From contig CAWDMC010000027.1 in assembly GCA_963803295.1 (NCBI GenBank), forward strand, positions 62,001 to 126,000: a stretch of DNA of 64,000 nucleotides. The letters run 5' to 3'. Made by a program: the position numbers and the translations under genes. Positions 1 through 9,273 of the stretch are shown here, in pieces. The notes beneath the pieces are model-generated. The model had not been told where the DNA came from and ran no database searches. It saw nothing but the letters and a program-made list of their open reading frames with translations. Numbering within the stretch: position 1 is the first letter of the stretch; each line of letters opens with the position of its first letter. Source of the DNA: CAWDMC01 sp963803295 (lineage in GTDB: Bacteria > Acidobacteriota > Terriglobia > UBA7540).

Positions 1-2519
1 TGCCCAACTTCCATCCCGCGAGTTGTGGATGGCTGACGAATTTCTCCAAGGAACGCGTTTATTGCGCCAACAGCTACCTCGATCATCTCGATCGCGTTCG
101 TGACGATCCCAATTATAAATTTGTGCTCTCTGAAGTCGACAATTTGATCGCGATCATGAACTTCACGCCAGAGCGCATCGAAGAAATCAAGCGCCGCGCT
201 AAGGAAGGCCGGGTGGAGCTGGTTAACGCCACTTTCCTCGAGATGACGGTCAATCTGGCCGGCGGCGAAGCCCTGATCAAAGAGGGCGTCGAAGGATTGC
301 GCTGGCAGCAACAAGTGATGGGAATTCAACCGCGCCTCATGTGGGTTATCGACACCTGCGGGTTCCACGACCAAATGGCACAGATCTCTGCGGGCCTGGG
401 TCTCGAAACCATGGTTTACGAGCGGATGAACAAGACCGGCAGCACCATCCATTGGGTAGAATCGCCAGACGGCTCGCGCATTCTGGCCTTGTGTCCGGAC
501 GGCTATTCCTCGTTTAGCTCATTCTTTAGCACAAAGGATCGGCTCACAGCCGACGAATTGCAGAAGCTCCAGCAGGAGCTGTCAGAATGGGCGAAGACGA
601 CGCCGGAGGGGGCTCCCGTACTGGTCCTGGGTGGCAGCGGAGACTACAACCTGGCACCGTTGAGGAAGGAGTACCCGAGAGAATTTCTGCAGCAATGGGA
701 GAAGACCTACCCGAACACAAAACTCCACATCGCGACCGCGAGCGACTACGTGGATACGATTATGCCCGGAATCAAGTCGGGCAAAACCAGGATTCCCACC
801 ATGAAGGGCGGAACGGGCTACACCTTCGACGCCTTCTGGATCGAGAATGCCAGGGTCAAAAGGTATTATCGGCAGAACGAGCACGGCTTGCAGGCTGCGG
901 AGATCCTTTCGACTATTGCCAGTTTGAGTTCGTCTTTCAGCTATCCAACCCAGGACCTTTATGAGTCGTGGATCCTAATGCTGCTGAACATGGATCGCAA
1001 TACGCTCTGGGGTTCCGCCGGCGGTATGGTTTTCGAGAGCGAGAATTCGTGGGACGTCCGCGACCGCATGGAATACGTCGGAGCCAGCAATATTCGACTG
1101 CAGGCGGCGGCCCTCAATTCAATGGCACCGGAGGGAACCGCGGTGATCCTGTTTAATCCGCTCAACTGGGAGCGCCACGATCCCATCGTTGTGAACTTGC
1201 CGGAGAAAACCAAACTTGAGGGAGCCGCTTGCCAATTGACTCCCGACGGCCGGATGCTTTCCAGCCTCCGTCTGCCTTCAATTGGGTTAGCCGGAACATC
1301 GCTCGCTGCGGGGAGCCCGGCGGTTTCGGAGAAGATCGACATTCCGCAAAGCATCGACACCCGGCATTACACGGTCCGGATCGACTGGAACACCGGCGCG
1401 CTGGCGAGTTTGAAACTCAAACCTTCTGGTCGTGAGGTTCTCGGAGGTCCCGCCAACGTCATCGTGGCAGAGAAACCTAAGCCGCAAAAAGAAGACTACG
1501 GCGACTACATGAGCTGGAGGCCGGACCGCACCCGCCTGGCGTCCTCGAACGACTTCAAGCCCAAGGTGACGGTAACCAGCGGGCCGCTCGCGACTATCGT
1601 CGAGATGACAAGTGAATTCTACGGCGGCGGCCAGAGCCGGCGGACAATGCGATTCTACCAGGACTTTCCTCGAATTGATTTCGAGACCGATGTCCAGGAT
1701 ATTCCCGATATCACGGTGGTTGTCTCGGAGTTCCCTTTGGCTGAAGACGTTGTGGAGGTCCGGAGAGGCATTCCCGGAGGCTTCTCGCACGGGGCATGGT
1801 CTACGCCGAACCCGAATCTGCAGGGCTGGACGAAGGGAATTGTCCCGGCGGTGCGCTGGATCGACTACAGCCTGGCTGGCGGTGCGGGGGTTGCACTCCT
1901 CGACCGGGGACTCTCTGGCCGGGAGCTTAACGGAAGGACACCTATTATTTACCTTCTCAATGCTACGGATAAGTATTATGGATATCCCAATGCTTGGTTG
2001 AGCGGCAAGGGCAACCATCACTTGGAATACGCCTTGGTTGCGCACGAGGGCAAGTGGGATCAGGCGCGGATTCCCCAGACGGCCTGGGAATATAACTGCC
2101 CGCCGGTTCTCCTCCAAGCGCGGAAGGCCATGCCGGAGCAGTCGTTCGTGAGCACGTCAAGCAACGTCATAGTTGAGGTCATCCGCCGGGAGGGCGCTGA
2201 CATCGAGATGCGCCTAATCGAATGCCTCGGCTCTCCCGGAACAGCCGAAGTGACACTGAACCTGCCGCATCGAGGGGCGGCCCTGACCGACCTTCGTGGC
2301 CGGAATCCAAAAGCACTCAAGGGGACTGGTCCGAGCTATCGCTTCCCCGTGCGGCCACAACAAATCGTGACGATTCGCTTCCACGCCTCTTCAGCTGTGG
2401 ATGAGATTAAGCCGGTCACCGAGTGGGACAAGTTCGTGCCGGAGCCTAAGCGGGCGGCGCTCCACGCCTACGGCAATTACAAGGGGCACCCGCCCAAGGG
2501 TGATGAGCCGCAAATCTGA
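1..2519 (+). CDS. GH38 alpha-mannosidase, 5' end cut by window edge
   Basis: This glycoside hydrolase family 38 enzyme would release alpha-mannose from glycans. The frame is open from base 3 and already encodes the family's conserved GWL segment in its first residues, so the true start lies outside the window. The catalytic nucleophile region reads WVIDTCGFHDQM; the Asp codon is at 351-353. The long C-terminal half looks like the family's beta-sandwich domains, and the total length of more than 830 residues fits GH38. It is convergent with the next hydrolase, with 3 bp between the stops. Family assignment is firm from the N-terminal motifs; the substrate linkage is inferred. No export signal can be judged because the N terminus is missing. 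Confidence 0.9.
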   Translation, partial: PNFHPASCGWLTNFSKERVYCANSYLDHLDRVRDDPNYKFVLSEVDNLIAIMNFTPERIEEIKRRAKEGRVELVNATFLEMTVNLAGGEALIKEGVEGLRWQQQVMGIQPRLMWVIDTCGFHDQMAQISAGLGLETMVYERMNKTGSTIHWVESPDGSRILALCPDGYSSFSSFFSTKDRLTADELQKLQQELSEWAKTTPEGAPVLVLGGSGDYNLAPLRKEYPREFLQQWEKTYPNTKLHIATASDYVDTIMPGIKSGKTRIPTMKGGTGYTFDAFWIENARVKRYYRQNEHGLQAAEILSTIASLSSSFSYPTQDLYESWILMLLNMDRNTLWGSAGGMVFESENSWDVRDRMEYVGASNIRLQAAALNSMAPEGTAVILFNPLNWERHDPIVVNLPEKTKLEGAACQLTPDGRMLSSLRLPSIGLAGTSLAAGSPAVSEKIDIPQSIDTRHYTVRIDWNTGALASLKLKPSGREVLGGPANVIVAEKPKPQKEDYGDYMSWRPDRTRLASSNDFKPKVTVTSGPLATIVEMTSEFYGGGQSRRTMRFYQDFPRIDFETDVQDIPDITVVVSEFPLAEDVVEVRRGIPGGFSHGAWSTPNPNLQGWTKGIVPAVRWIDYSLAGGAGVALLDRGLSGRELNGRTPIIYLLNATDKYYGYPNAWLSGKGNHHLEYALVAHEGKWDQARIPQTAWEYNCPPVLLQARKAMPEQSFVSTSSNVIVEVIRREGADIEMRLIECLGSPGTAEVTLNLPHRGAALTDLRGRNPKALKGTGPSYRFPVRPQQIVTIRFHASSAVDEIKPVTEWDKFVPEPKRAALHAYGNYKGHPPKGDEPQI

Positions 2520-2522
2520 AGG

Positions 2523-4712
2523 TCATCCATCCACTACGATCACCGAGTGAATCGCGACATCGGGAAGCTTTACCTCAACGAACTCTCCTCGCTTCTCGAA
2601 CTTGAGGCTCTGCCGCACGGGATGGATTTGCGTGCACGACCTGGTTGCGAAGAAAGACTCGCTGATAATGAGCGTTCCTCCCCGTATGGGGTTAACGTCT
2701 CCCCTCAGAAGAGGCACAGCCCTGTTTACCTGGTGCACGACAAGCTGCTTCTTGCCACGCTTCTTGTAAAAGGTCGTGCCAACTCCGCGCCGATTATTCA
2801 GTCGGGCTCGCACAGGCGGCTTCTTCAGATCGGAACAGAGCAATTGATAATGAAATTCCAAGGGCCATTGGAGGTCGCCGGCGATCATCGCGTATAGATC
2901 AAAGCTCGCGTAAACAACGAAGCCCTTGCCATGAGCTCTTGTTAGAAGAGCAGGAAAGTCCGACAATCTCCCTGGCGGCGGAGGCTCCCAGTTTACCCAG
3001 GACTGCTCGTTCTCATCTGTATCCTTATTCCACACCGTGGCCGGCAGGATGTGGCGAGCAAGCACCTTCGTCCCCGGACGGGGTTTGACCGCAACGAAGG
3101 GCGCCTGCACCGCCAGAGTGGTGTCCGGCAGCGTTCTCCAGATCGGATCGTCGCCACGATCAAGATAGCTCCCCCACACATTGTTCTTGTAAGTATCCAA
3201 AACCCGTTCGAAATCACACCCGAAGAGATCCGCCAAAGCGAAGTTCGACCGCCTTTGCCCGTCGGCCTGCTTCATGCTGGTAAGACCGGTTGCAACGAGC
3301 AGGCCACCCGTTTCCACGAATCGGCCAACCGTTTCTACATCGACTGACGACATACAGGTGACTTCCGGCAGTACCAGAGCCTGGTAAGCGGCCAGACTCT
3401 CCGACGTCAGCTTCCAATCCGGCAGAATGTCGGTCGGGAACTGCGAGTTCGCTCCCGCTTCCATCGCGCCTTTGAGAACCGCCGCCAGGTCAAGGCGATC
3501 ATTGAAGCGCGTCTGCTCGCTGTAGAGGATGGCGACCGAAGACACCGGGTCGCGGTCGACCAGATAGGACTGGATCGCCTCGATCTCCTTGTATCCCTCA
3601 CCCATCTCTCGAAACCACAGGGGATCCAAAGTCCCATCCTGGCGCATCGTTTCCGAATACATAAACACGCGGCAATTCTGCGAGGCGATCATCACACTCT
3701 CAACCACGAAGATCGAAGGCGGGGAGGGATCATAGGGCCACGCGACCAATCCCGGCCCAATCTGCGGGAGCTTGCCCGTTCCTCTGGCGAACATGGCAGA
3801 AAGGTAGTTACCGGCAAAGGGCTCGGCGAAAGTGTAATCCAGCAGATCCATCAGTTCCCGCCGGAAGCTCAGATGACCGCCGTTAATGGTGATCGCGGCA
3901 GTTGAACCCAGACCGCGCACCATGCTGATCGCGTCTTTGACGAATCCGAGTTGTGTGGTTTGGTAAAGAAATTCGGCAGTTTCATGCCACGACTGTTCCG
4001 CCTCCATACCTCGTGGGATCTCGTGACCGAACCGCAACTGGTAGAGGTCTGAACAGAACTTGCAATAGCAAAGGGGTTGGCCCACGATATCAAGAAAAAT
4101 GCCATCGGGATTGTAGCCCTTTACGATTTCCGTCAATTGCTCGAGAACATATTGCCGGTACGGGGTATTGACGCAGGTCCAGTGCCACTGCCCCCTGGCA
4201 TGTGGGTTATCACCAGGTTCTACCCGGCGATTCTTGCCGTGCTCATCCAGGAGCGCCCATTCCGAGTGATTGAGCACGGCCCAATCATCAAACCCGATGC
4301 AGTAATAGGCATGAAAGGCAATTCCCTTCCCGCGCAGGCGCTCGCTGAAGGCCTTCACAAAATCGATCTTGAGACCGGGATGCGCGTGCCCGACTTTGGT
4401 GGGGTAGTAGGCTTCACCGTGATGCCCCTTCGTGAATATCCAGACGTGATCCAGGTCTGATTCCTCATAGAGGCGGAACCACTGGTCCGGATCGAAGTTT
4501 TCGTAAGTGATGGCGGGTGGATCCGGCGAATGATGATCGACAATGTACCCGCGATACTGATTCTCCAGCCTCGGCGGCGCCGGCAATGCTAATGCACCAC
4601 CGCCCGGGGCGTGTGGAGTCCGGGCGGCAGCAGCCTTGCTTGAAACGTTGAGCAAAATGGGAGACACTCCACCAAATGTTAATATTGCCGAGGCGAAATC
4701 TCTTCGCTTCAC
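2523..4712 (-). CDS. Secreted GHL6-like putative glycoside hydrolase
   Basis: A putative TIM-barrel glycoside hydrolase with a twin-arginine-like export signal (MKRRDF, then a hydrophobic stretch and Ala-rich region to about residue 35). The motif DGIFLDIVGQ followed by the cysteine pair CYCKFC (about residues 205-222) is typical of the GHL6 type of hypothetical hydrolase. The C-terminal third resembles a beta-galactosidase trimerisation-like domain. The GTG start at 4712 is preceded by GGAGG at 6 nt spacing. A paralogue with the same layout lies at 11206-13422. A direct-repeat site sits about 70 bp upstream (4782-4824). The substrate is unknown; neighbours suggest fucose-, rhamnose- or mannose-containing glycans. 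Confidence 0.8.
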   Translation of the reverse strand: MKRRDFASAILTFGGVSPILLNVSSKAAAARTPHAPGGGALALPAPPRLENQYRGYIVDHHSPDPPAITYENFDPDQWFRLYEESDLDHVWIFTKGHHGEAYYPTKVGHAHPGLKIDFVKAFSERLRGKGIAFHAYYCIGFDDWAVLNHSEWALLDEHGKNRRVEPGDNPHARGQWHWTCVNTPYRQYVLEQLTEIVKGYNPDGIFLDIVGQPLCYCKFCSDLYQLRFGHEIPRGMEAEQSWHETAEFLYQTTQLGFVKDAISMVRGLGSTAAITINGGHLSFRRELMDLLDYTFAEPFAGNYLSAMFARGTGKLPQIGPGLVAWPYDPSPPSIFVVESVMIASQNCRVFMYSETMRQDGTLDPLWFREMGEGYKEIEAIQSYLVDRDPVSSVAILYSEQTRFNDRLDLAAVLKGAMEAGANSQFPTDILPDWKLTSESLAAYQALVLPEVTCMSSVDVETVGRFVETGGLLVATGLTSMKQADGQRRSNFALADLFGCDFERVLDTYKNNVWGSYLDRGDDPIWRTLPDTTLAVQAPFVAVKPRPGTKVLARHILPATVWNKDTDENEQSWVNWEPPPPGRLSDFPALLTRAHGKGFVVYASFDLYAMIAGDLQWPLEFHYQLLCSDLKKPPVRARLNNRRGVGTTFYKKRGKKQLVVHQVNRAVPLLRGDVNPIRGGTLIISESFFATRSCTQIHPVRQSLKFEKRGEFVEVKLPDVAIHSVIVVDG

Positions 4713-4781
4713 AGTAGTCCTCCGTGTTCATTTCAGGGTCTAATCCTAATGCCCGCTGGCCAAAACGCCCTGGACACTCTT

Positions 4782-4824
4782 GAATCCCGCCGAAATCCCG
4801 CTGAAATCCCGCAACTTTTCCGCA
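4782..4824. repeat. AATCCCGC direct-repeat site 1 (11-bp period)
   Basis: Three copies of AATCCCGC begin at 4783, 4794 and 4805, an exact 11-bp period, and are followed by TTTTCCGCA. The same arrangement recurs at 25857-25900 and 62544-62582. Each copy is intergenic and upstream of a hydrolase or URO-D-family gene. One helical turn per repeat suggests a protein-binding operator, but a dispersed repeat of no regulatory function is also possible. Confidence 0.5.
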
Positions 4825-4997
4825 CCCACCACAGCGGACCAGGAAATCCCCTATACCCTCCAAGATTGTTCTCGCAATTCGGGGTGCGTCGCCCTGCGCG
4901 AATCAGGGCACGCTCTTGCGTCTACCTGCCGATATATTCGCACCCTGGTGGAATGACACACGCAACCACCAAAGATGCGTATGGATTCTAACCCACC

Positions 4998-5122
4998 TAC
5001 TGAGCATTACAAATCATCGTGACGCTCAATTCTGATAGGGGCGCTGTCCACAGCGCCGAAAACGCCGGTGAGGACACCGGCGCTACCATAAGGCCGTCAC
5101 TATGGTTTTTTAATACTCAGTA
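4998..5122. mobile_element. MITE-like element with TA-flanked inverted repeats
   Basis: A 125-bp element begins TACTGAG and ends CTCAGTA. The terminal inverted repeats are about 27 bp (4998-5024 and 5095-5122) with a few mismatches. Inside are two perfect 8-bp hairpins, at 5040-5057 (GGCGCTGT/ACAGCGCC) and 5063-5082 (CGCCGGTG/CACCGGCG). There is no coding capacity. TA ends and size fit a MITE mobilised by a Tc1/IS630-type transposase, but its ends do not match the IS630 element in this window. Confidence 0.6.
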
Positions 5123-5213
5123 AGTTTGACGGGAGAATTGCAGGGGATTGCCTTATGGCAATGGGGCGGGCCCGGCCCTACTCCTCCAGGCTAATCTTGA
5201 TAATGCGACACAG

Positions 5214-5248
5214 CTCCCGGAGCAGTGACGTTCTTCCCGCTCCGGGAG
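5214..5248 (-). terminator. Hairpin downstream of TonB receptor gene
   Basis: A perfect 10-bp inverted repeat, CTCCCGGAGC and GCTCCGGGAG, encloses a 15-nt loop, 75-110 bp past the TonB receptor stop. There is no clear T-run, so it may be a weak terminator or an RNA 3'-end stabiliser. Confidence 0.35.
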
Positions 5249-5293
5249 GCTCCTTTGTTGATGACCGCAGGATCGCTACTCTGCTGTCGAATA

Positions 5294-5321
5294 CCTCCGA
5301 GTCCTAATACAGGCTCGGAGG
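5294..5321 (-). terminator. Candidate terminator hairpin of TonB receptor gene
   Basis: A perfect 8-bp stem, CCTCCGAG and CTCGGAGG, with a 12-nt loop lies directly after the receptor stop codon at 5323. The position fits a terminator. The downstream tract on the minus strand is not T-rich, so factor-independent termination is doubtful. Confidence 0.4.
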
Positions 5322-5322
5322 C

Positions 5323-8300
5323 TTAGAAATAGAGTTTCAAAGCAAATTGGATTTCCCTGCTCCCGTGATCCGATGGCCGTGTGCAGTTGGCCACACCGAA
5401 GTTAGCATCTTGGACGGTAGTATCAAGACAGCCCCCAAGGTTTGCATGATTAAACGCGTTGAAGAACTCCGCCCGGAATTGAAGTCTGGTGGTCTCGTTG
5501 ATGGGAAGCGGAAAGTCCCTGAAGACGGACATATCCCAGTTTGACCAGCCAGTCAGCCTCAATGCGTTTCGCCCCAGATTGCCATAGGTGTAGGGGGCAG
5601 GCACCACGAACGAGGAGGTGTTGATGTAGTTCTGCCAAGTCCGGTCTCCTGAGTAGGCCGGGCCTACAATGTTGGGACGGTAGGTGTTGCCACCAGTATT
5701 GGCAATATCTCCGTTAACACTCAGGGTCGTTGGCTCGCCGGATCGGATCGTGAAAATGCCATTGAGAGACCACGGTCCAACTACGGCATCGAACAGTTTA
5801 TTGCCGGTGGTGAACTGCCTGCCCTTACCGAAAGGAAGGTCGTAAGTCCAATTTGCCGACAGCAGGTGGGGGATGTCGAATCCCGCCACGCTTCTCTCTT
5901 GGCTTAGATTGTAAATCTGCTGCACATTGGCAGCCTTCTGCCCCGAAGTAGCCGTCGCAACCGAGGTTGATCACCTTCGACCACGTGTAAGAGATGATGT
6001 ACGATAAGCCCTTACTGCTGGTCCGCCTCAACTTGAATTGGAAGGCATGGTAGTTAGCCTGGCCGATGCTCTTGTCGTAGAACGTGGGTGTGATATAGGG
6101 ATAGGGCCGGCGCAGTGACGGATCGCCAGGACCAGGAGTCACCGCCACATTCCTCAGTTCCCGCCTTCGTTCAGTCGGCTACTATGCTGGCCAACATAGT
6201 CGGCTTCGACGACCGTCGAGGCGCCCAGCGACTGCTGAATGCCTAAATTCCACTGCTCCGAGTAAGCGTTTTGAACTCTCGGATCGATGAACCACTGAAC
6301 CTGGTTGAAGGGATTCGGGTGCGGCAAAGGAAGAGTTCCGGTTCCCGCGTGGAACGGATCACTGTAGCTTGCCGTGGGCAGTGCATTGGCTGCGGTGGGA
6401 TAGTTGAGTTGTTCCCAATCTGCTGTCGAGGGTGTCGAGGGCCAAGTGCCTTCATAGTTCTGCGCAAGCTGACTGGTAGCGCCCCAGTTGTCAAAAAACT
6501 TGCCAGCCGCCGCCCGAAGAACCGTATTGGAACGCAGCCGGTATGCAAGACCTATTCTCGGACCTAAGATTATCGTAGGTGTTGTGGTAGATAGAGTGGT
6601 TTGAGAAAGGAGTCTGAATAACATATCGGGTAGTGTGCCGCCGGGAATACAGGGGGCACCCACTCCTCTGGCTACATCACAGGCTGGGGGGACACGGGCC
6701 AACAGGTATACCCCTTGATCCAAATCCATATCGCCGACGAACTGGTTCTTGTCCGCCAAGCTGCCATAGATCGGCCATAGGGTGAGGTCGTAGCGCAAGC
6801 CGATGTTGACGGTAAGCTTGTCGCTTGCTTTCCAGGAGTCCTGGAAATAAAAGCCGTCAACCCAGCCGCCGTGCGTTGTCTCATTCACGTTGCGATAGTC
6901 GGCGTTATCGGGGAGTCCCAAGAGGAAAGAGGCGAGACCCTCACCGCCCCCCACGCCTTCGCCGTTTAGAGAGGTCTGAGCCGGCTGAAGTTGTTATCGA
7001 TATACTCAATCGGGGAGTGCGTATTGTTTGTTGCGAAATCGGCGCCCATCTGGAAGGTGTGCCTGCCGTGCACCCAGGTGAAATCCCCCTTCCATTCATA
7101 CACGTTAGACTGGTGCGTATCCTGGATTTTCCACCCCGGAATACCACTAAAACCCGCAATATTGATGGCCGGGTTCAAACTCCCGCTCTGATTAAAGATG
7201 GCCGCATAGGCAGGAGAGAAGCCCGCCGTTTGCCAGAGGTTAGCAGGAACTCCACGCCTGCCGACCTGATTGGTCTGCTGGCTGTTGCGCCCGAACCCTG
7301 CCGTCAGCACCTTGGACCCGCCACCGAAGGTGTGGGTCACGGACGCGGACCCCTGGTAGCCGTGTTCGTAAAGGTTCTGTGACGCGCCGGGGTAGCCATT
7401 CGGGAAAATGTCAGGCTGCGTGAACCCCGTGTAGCGAAACCACGCGGTGGTTTGCTCACTGAACTGGTGGTCGAGACGGAGCGAAGCCGTATCCTGCCTG
7501 ATGCGCTGGGCAGTGGTGTCTTGCGCATTGTTGGCGCCGCCCGTACCTGCGAAAATTGCCGCGCTTGGCGCCGGCAAGTCGGGTGTAATGTACCCGAGCA
7601 GGCTTTGGTTGATCATGCTCGCCGGTATCTTCATACACGGCGTGCCCGCCCCCTGGAGGTTGTTCACCGCAGGCAAGGGATTGCCACCGGCGTCGCACCT
7701 GAACGGGTCACGAGTGAAGCCTCCGGGGTTGGCCGGATCTGGCCTGGTCGAATAGGGATTGTAAATCTGGCTCAAGAGGGGATCTGCCGCGTTGGTCAGG
7801 GCGGTCAGATCGCCGCCAATCTCCGCTGGAGTCGGCACATTCAGCAAAGTTTGATTACTCCTGACGCTCCGGTAGCCCTCGTAACCTACGTAGAACCAGC
7901 TTTTGGCGGCTCCGTGCCGGAATTTGCCGGGGATCAGGGGCCCTCCGATTACTCCACCAAACTGATTCTGCTTGTAGGGGGTAGTTGTGGCGCCCGTGGC
8001 GTTTTCGAAGAAATTGGCCGCGTCCAGTTTGTTGTTCCTCAGGAACTCCCAGACGTCGCCGTGGTACTCGTTGCTCCCCTGCTTCGATACCACGTTCACG
8101 TATTCCGCCCAAGGCGCCGCCGTAGGACGAACTGTCATTGTGCGATTGAACCTTGAATTCCTGGATGCCGTCGATAATCGGCGTGGTACCGACCATACCC
8201 ATGAAGACCTGGCCGTTGTTGAATCCATCCAGCAGGAAGAAATTGCAGCGGTTGCACTGGCCGTTCACCGAAGGGAAAGTGAATTGGCCAATGGTGTTGC

Positions 8301-8883
8301 CTCCCCATTGGCCACCGCCGCCGGAATTCTGAGCCGTGCTGATCGGCGATACGCCGGGCGTCAACTCCAGCAATTGGGTGAAATTTCGCCCATTCAGCGG
8401 CAGGTCATTGACCTCGCGGGGCGCAATCGCCGTGCCCAGTTCAGCTGTGGAAGATTCGACGTGCGCCGCTGCGGCCGACACTGTAACTTCCTGCTTCGTG
8501 GCGCCCACGTTCAGAGAAAAGTTCTGCGTGACCGTCTGGTTGACCGCCAAGGTCAAGGCTTCTGCCTTCGCGGTATTGAATCCCTCGGCGTTGACTGTGA
8601 GCGTGTAAACCCCGGGGATGACGCCCGGAAACACATAAGTCCCCGTGTCATTGGTAGCGGCGGACCGCTCCACGCCGGTGGCCGTATTGGTCAGCACGAC
8701 TCTCGCCGCCGGAATGACGGCGCCGCTGGTATCGGTAACTGTGCCGTTGATCGCAGCGGTGGCGCCTTGGCTGAGGGCGGGTGGTGAATAAACAACCACA
8801 GAACCGGATAGCAGCAAAGCGCAGACGATCAAACTAAAGCGAGATGCCGTTTGCTGTCGCCGACTAGCGTTTGGCCGATTCAT
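5323..8883 (-). pseudogene. Oar-like TonB-dependent receptor, four frameshifts
   Basis: A full-length outer-membrane TonB-dependent receptor of the acidobacterial Oar-like type (3,561 nt, about 1,187 codons), broken by four single-base-type frameshifts near 8115, 6975, 6150 and 5930. Read across the breaks, it has a signal peptide (first 38 residues), a carboxypeptidase-regulatory-like domain (INGTVTDTSGAVIP, about residues 45-125), a plug domain (LPLNGRNFTQLLELTPGV), and a beta-barrel ending in the expected aromatic C terminus (FALKLYF). No other stop interrupts the pieces, so decay is recent or the sequence has indel errors. Such receptors import oligosaccharides or siderophores. Flanking hydrolases suggest a glycan role. 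A candidate promoter lies at 9007-9034 and hairpins follow the stop. Confidence 0.85.
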
Positions 8884-9006
8884 TTCTCTCTCACCTTCTC
8901 CCCAATGGGGGGTCCTGTCTGCAGATGTCGGGATGTAAGTTGGGGCGCCGATCCTCTACCCCTCCAAGTGCCGGATTGATCGCGGAGTTAGTCCGATAAC
9001 AGGTGT

Positions 9007-9034
9007 GGTATATCAGAACATCTAGTTAAGTCAA
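9007..9034 (-). promoter_or_regulatory. Candidate sigma-70 promoter of TonB receptor
   Basis: On the minus strand TTGACT (9029-9034) and TATACC (9007-9012) are 16 nt apart, in the AT-richest part of the 390-bp gap 8884-9273. The gene starts about 124 bp downstream. Nothing else was recognised in that gap. Confidence 0.4.
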
Positions 9035-9273
9035 GAGAAAACGTTATATTGGTAGTCAGAACCTAATAGTTACATCAGAAAAACCCTGGGGCATTGCTAG
9101 CAAAGGCTGTATTTCCAGACAGTTACATAACTGGCCACTTATAGAGCGGCAGGTCTTATGCCCAATCCAGTGGAACGGGTTCGCAGGGAGGGATTCGCTT
9201 TACTTAGCCGACCCTCAGGCTGTATGCTGCGCCCTTGGATATCGATGGCAGGACAACCCGGTAGAGGTGAAGG

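Noticed and set aside
5323..8883. Programmed ribosomal frameshifting in the TonB receptor
   Set aside because: Four shifts at unrelated sequences with no common slippery motif and no known precedent in the family; mutation or sequencing error is simpler.
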